A DNA stretch of 33,429 bases. It comes from DATAYF01 sp036272735 (GTDB taxonomy: Bacteria; Chloroflexota; Ktedonobacteria; Ktedonobacterales; Ktedonobacteraceae). The position numbers and the translations under genes are program-made. Below are positions 32,783 through 33,429 of the stretch, piece by piece (the stretch's first letter is position 1; each line of letters opens with the position of its first letter). The notes below the pieces were generated by a model that saw only the letters and a program-made list of their open reading frames with translations, did not search any database and was not told where the DNA came from. Location: contig DATAYF010000364.1 in assembly GCA_036272735.1 (NCBI GenBank), forward strand, positions 1-33,429. The letters run 5' to 3'.

Positions 32783-33429
32783 ATGAATTGGATGCAAAAA
32801 GCAGCACAAAACTTAGGCCACAAGCAGACAATGACCCCAAACACGTCAACCTCAAATGTTTCCTCAGCAGGTAAACTCACAAAAGTGCAACCCCAGATCC
32901 ACGAGCAGCAGTCACAACGTATTGCTATCAAACTGCTCCACGACAATCCGTATCAGCCTCGTGATGCGATGGACGAGGAAAGCTTACAGCAACTTGTAAA
33001 AACCATAAAAAGTCAGGGATTTCAGGGCGTGCTGGTTGCTCGCCCCCATCCAGAAAAGCCGGATGAATACCAACTGACGGCGGCCATCGCCGACGCGATG
33101 CCGCCAAACGAGCAGGACTGAAGGTGCTGCCGGTGGTGATGCAATCCTACACGGATCGGGAGATGATCACGCTGACGGTGACGGAGAACATCCAGCGTGA
33201 GGATCTGACACCACTGGAAGAGGGCAAGCTCTTCCAGAAGATGGTGGACGATATGGAATTTATGCAGGCTCAAATCGCTAAGGCGGTCAACGAAGATCGT
33301 AACTATATATCCCGTCGCTTGCAGCTTGTGAATGCGCCTCTAGTACTACTCTGTTAGTTTCTTCTGGGGCGGAAGGACTCGATCTGCTGAGTGTGGATGA
33401 GCGAGAGGACAAGATCCTGGAACAGCCAG
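32783..33429 (+). pseudogene. ParB/RepB/Spo0J-like gene, frameshifted and cut by the window end
   Basis: The N-terminal part of a ParB-type CTPase/DNA-binding protein. Residues ~45-100 (IAIKLLHDNPYQPRDAMDEE, LVKTIKSQGFQGVLVARPHP, YQLTA) are the ParB nuclease-like domain. The frame then closes at 33121. Inserting one base between 33081 and 33082 restores TAGHRRRDAAKRAGLKVLPV and joins the frame that goes on with MITLTVTENIQREDLTPLEE and the start of the helix-turn-helix, so a single base is missing. That frame stops at 33357; after about 33333 a third frame is open to the window end (LVSSGAEGLDLLSVDE), suggesting another shift. A solo ParB-like gene far from parA is often of unknown role. Confidence 0.72.

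Overview
The window reads as a chromosomal segment of a free-living bacterium, with short intergenic gaps and genes on both strands. It resembles Chloroflexota of the Ktedonobacteria type. This placement is an inference from gene content: a NurA nuclease paired with a Rad50-like ATPase, a TilS-Hpt pair, a stand-alone AccA, a TnpB element, secreted depolymerases, and very long near-perfect hairpins after genes. No rRNA, tRNA or CRISPR array was seen.

Layout. 1-5.6 kb: the 3' end of a luciferase-like oxidoreductase, a class C beta-lactamase-fold serine hydrolase, a histidine phosphatase, and an IS200/IS605-type element with a frameshifted tnpB that sits exactly in front of a DinB-family gene. 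5.6-7.7 kb (minus): a compact CpXC / MogA / WD40 operon. 7.8-12.2 kb (minus): the rad50-like gene followed by nurA, a DNA end-processing operon. 12.4-15.4 kb: two divergent secreted or membrane-anchored hydrolases (PHB-depolymerase-type esterase and SGNH hydrolase). 15.4-19.8 kb: core genes accA, a zinc-ribbon protein, def, tilS and hpt. 19.8-20.5 kb: a gene-free stretch with a long hairpin and what looks like a tnpB-less IS200/IS605 derivative. 20.5-23.1 kb (minus): an APH-like kinase, a TetR C-terminal remnant, a DHFR-like reductase and an AHSA1-like protein. 23.3-27.4 kb (minus): an operon tetR, isoprenylcysteine-methyltransferase-like membrane protein, ABC ATPase, ABC permease, behind a strong promoter overlapped by a perfect operator palindrome. 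27.7-29.7 kb: a membrane protein and a flavin amine oxidase. 29.8-31.4 kb (minus): an Rrf2 regulator, a methyltransferase and a decayed oxidoreductase; a similar operator-like palindrome precedes both intact genes. 31.5-33.4 kb: a BNR/Asp-box repeat protein and a frameshifted parB-like gene that runs off the window.

Most noteworthy: (i) removing the TnpB element in silico restores a Shine-Dalgarno five bases before the DinB start codon; (ii) a tnpB-less element keeps the end hairpins of that family, including the part that would be the 3' end of an omega (re)RNA; (iii) five intergenic palindromes of 24-32 bp arms, two of them homologous with a compensated change; (iv) a Rad50-like protein whose hook is C-x6-C in place of C-x2-C. 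I did not find a clear-cut new multi-gene defence system.
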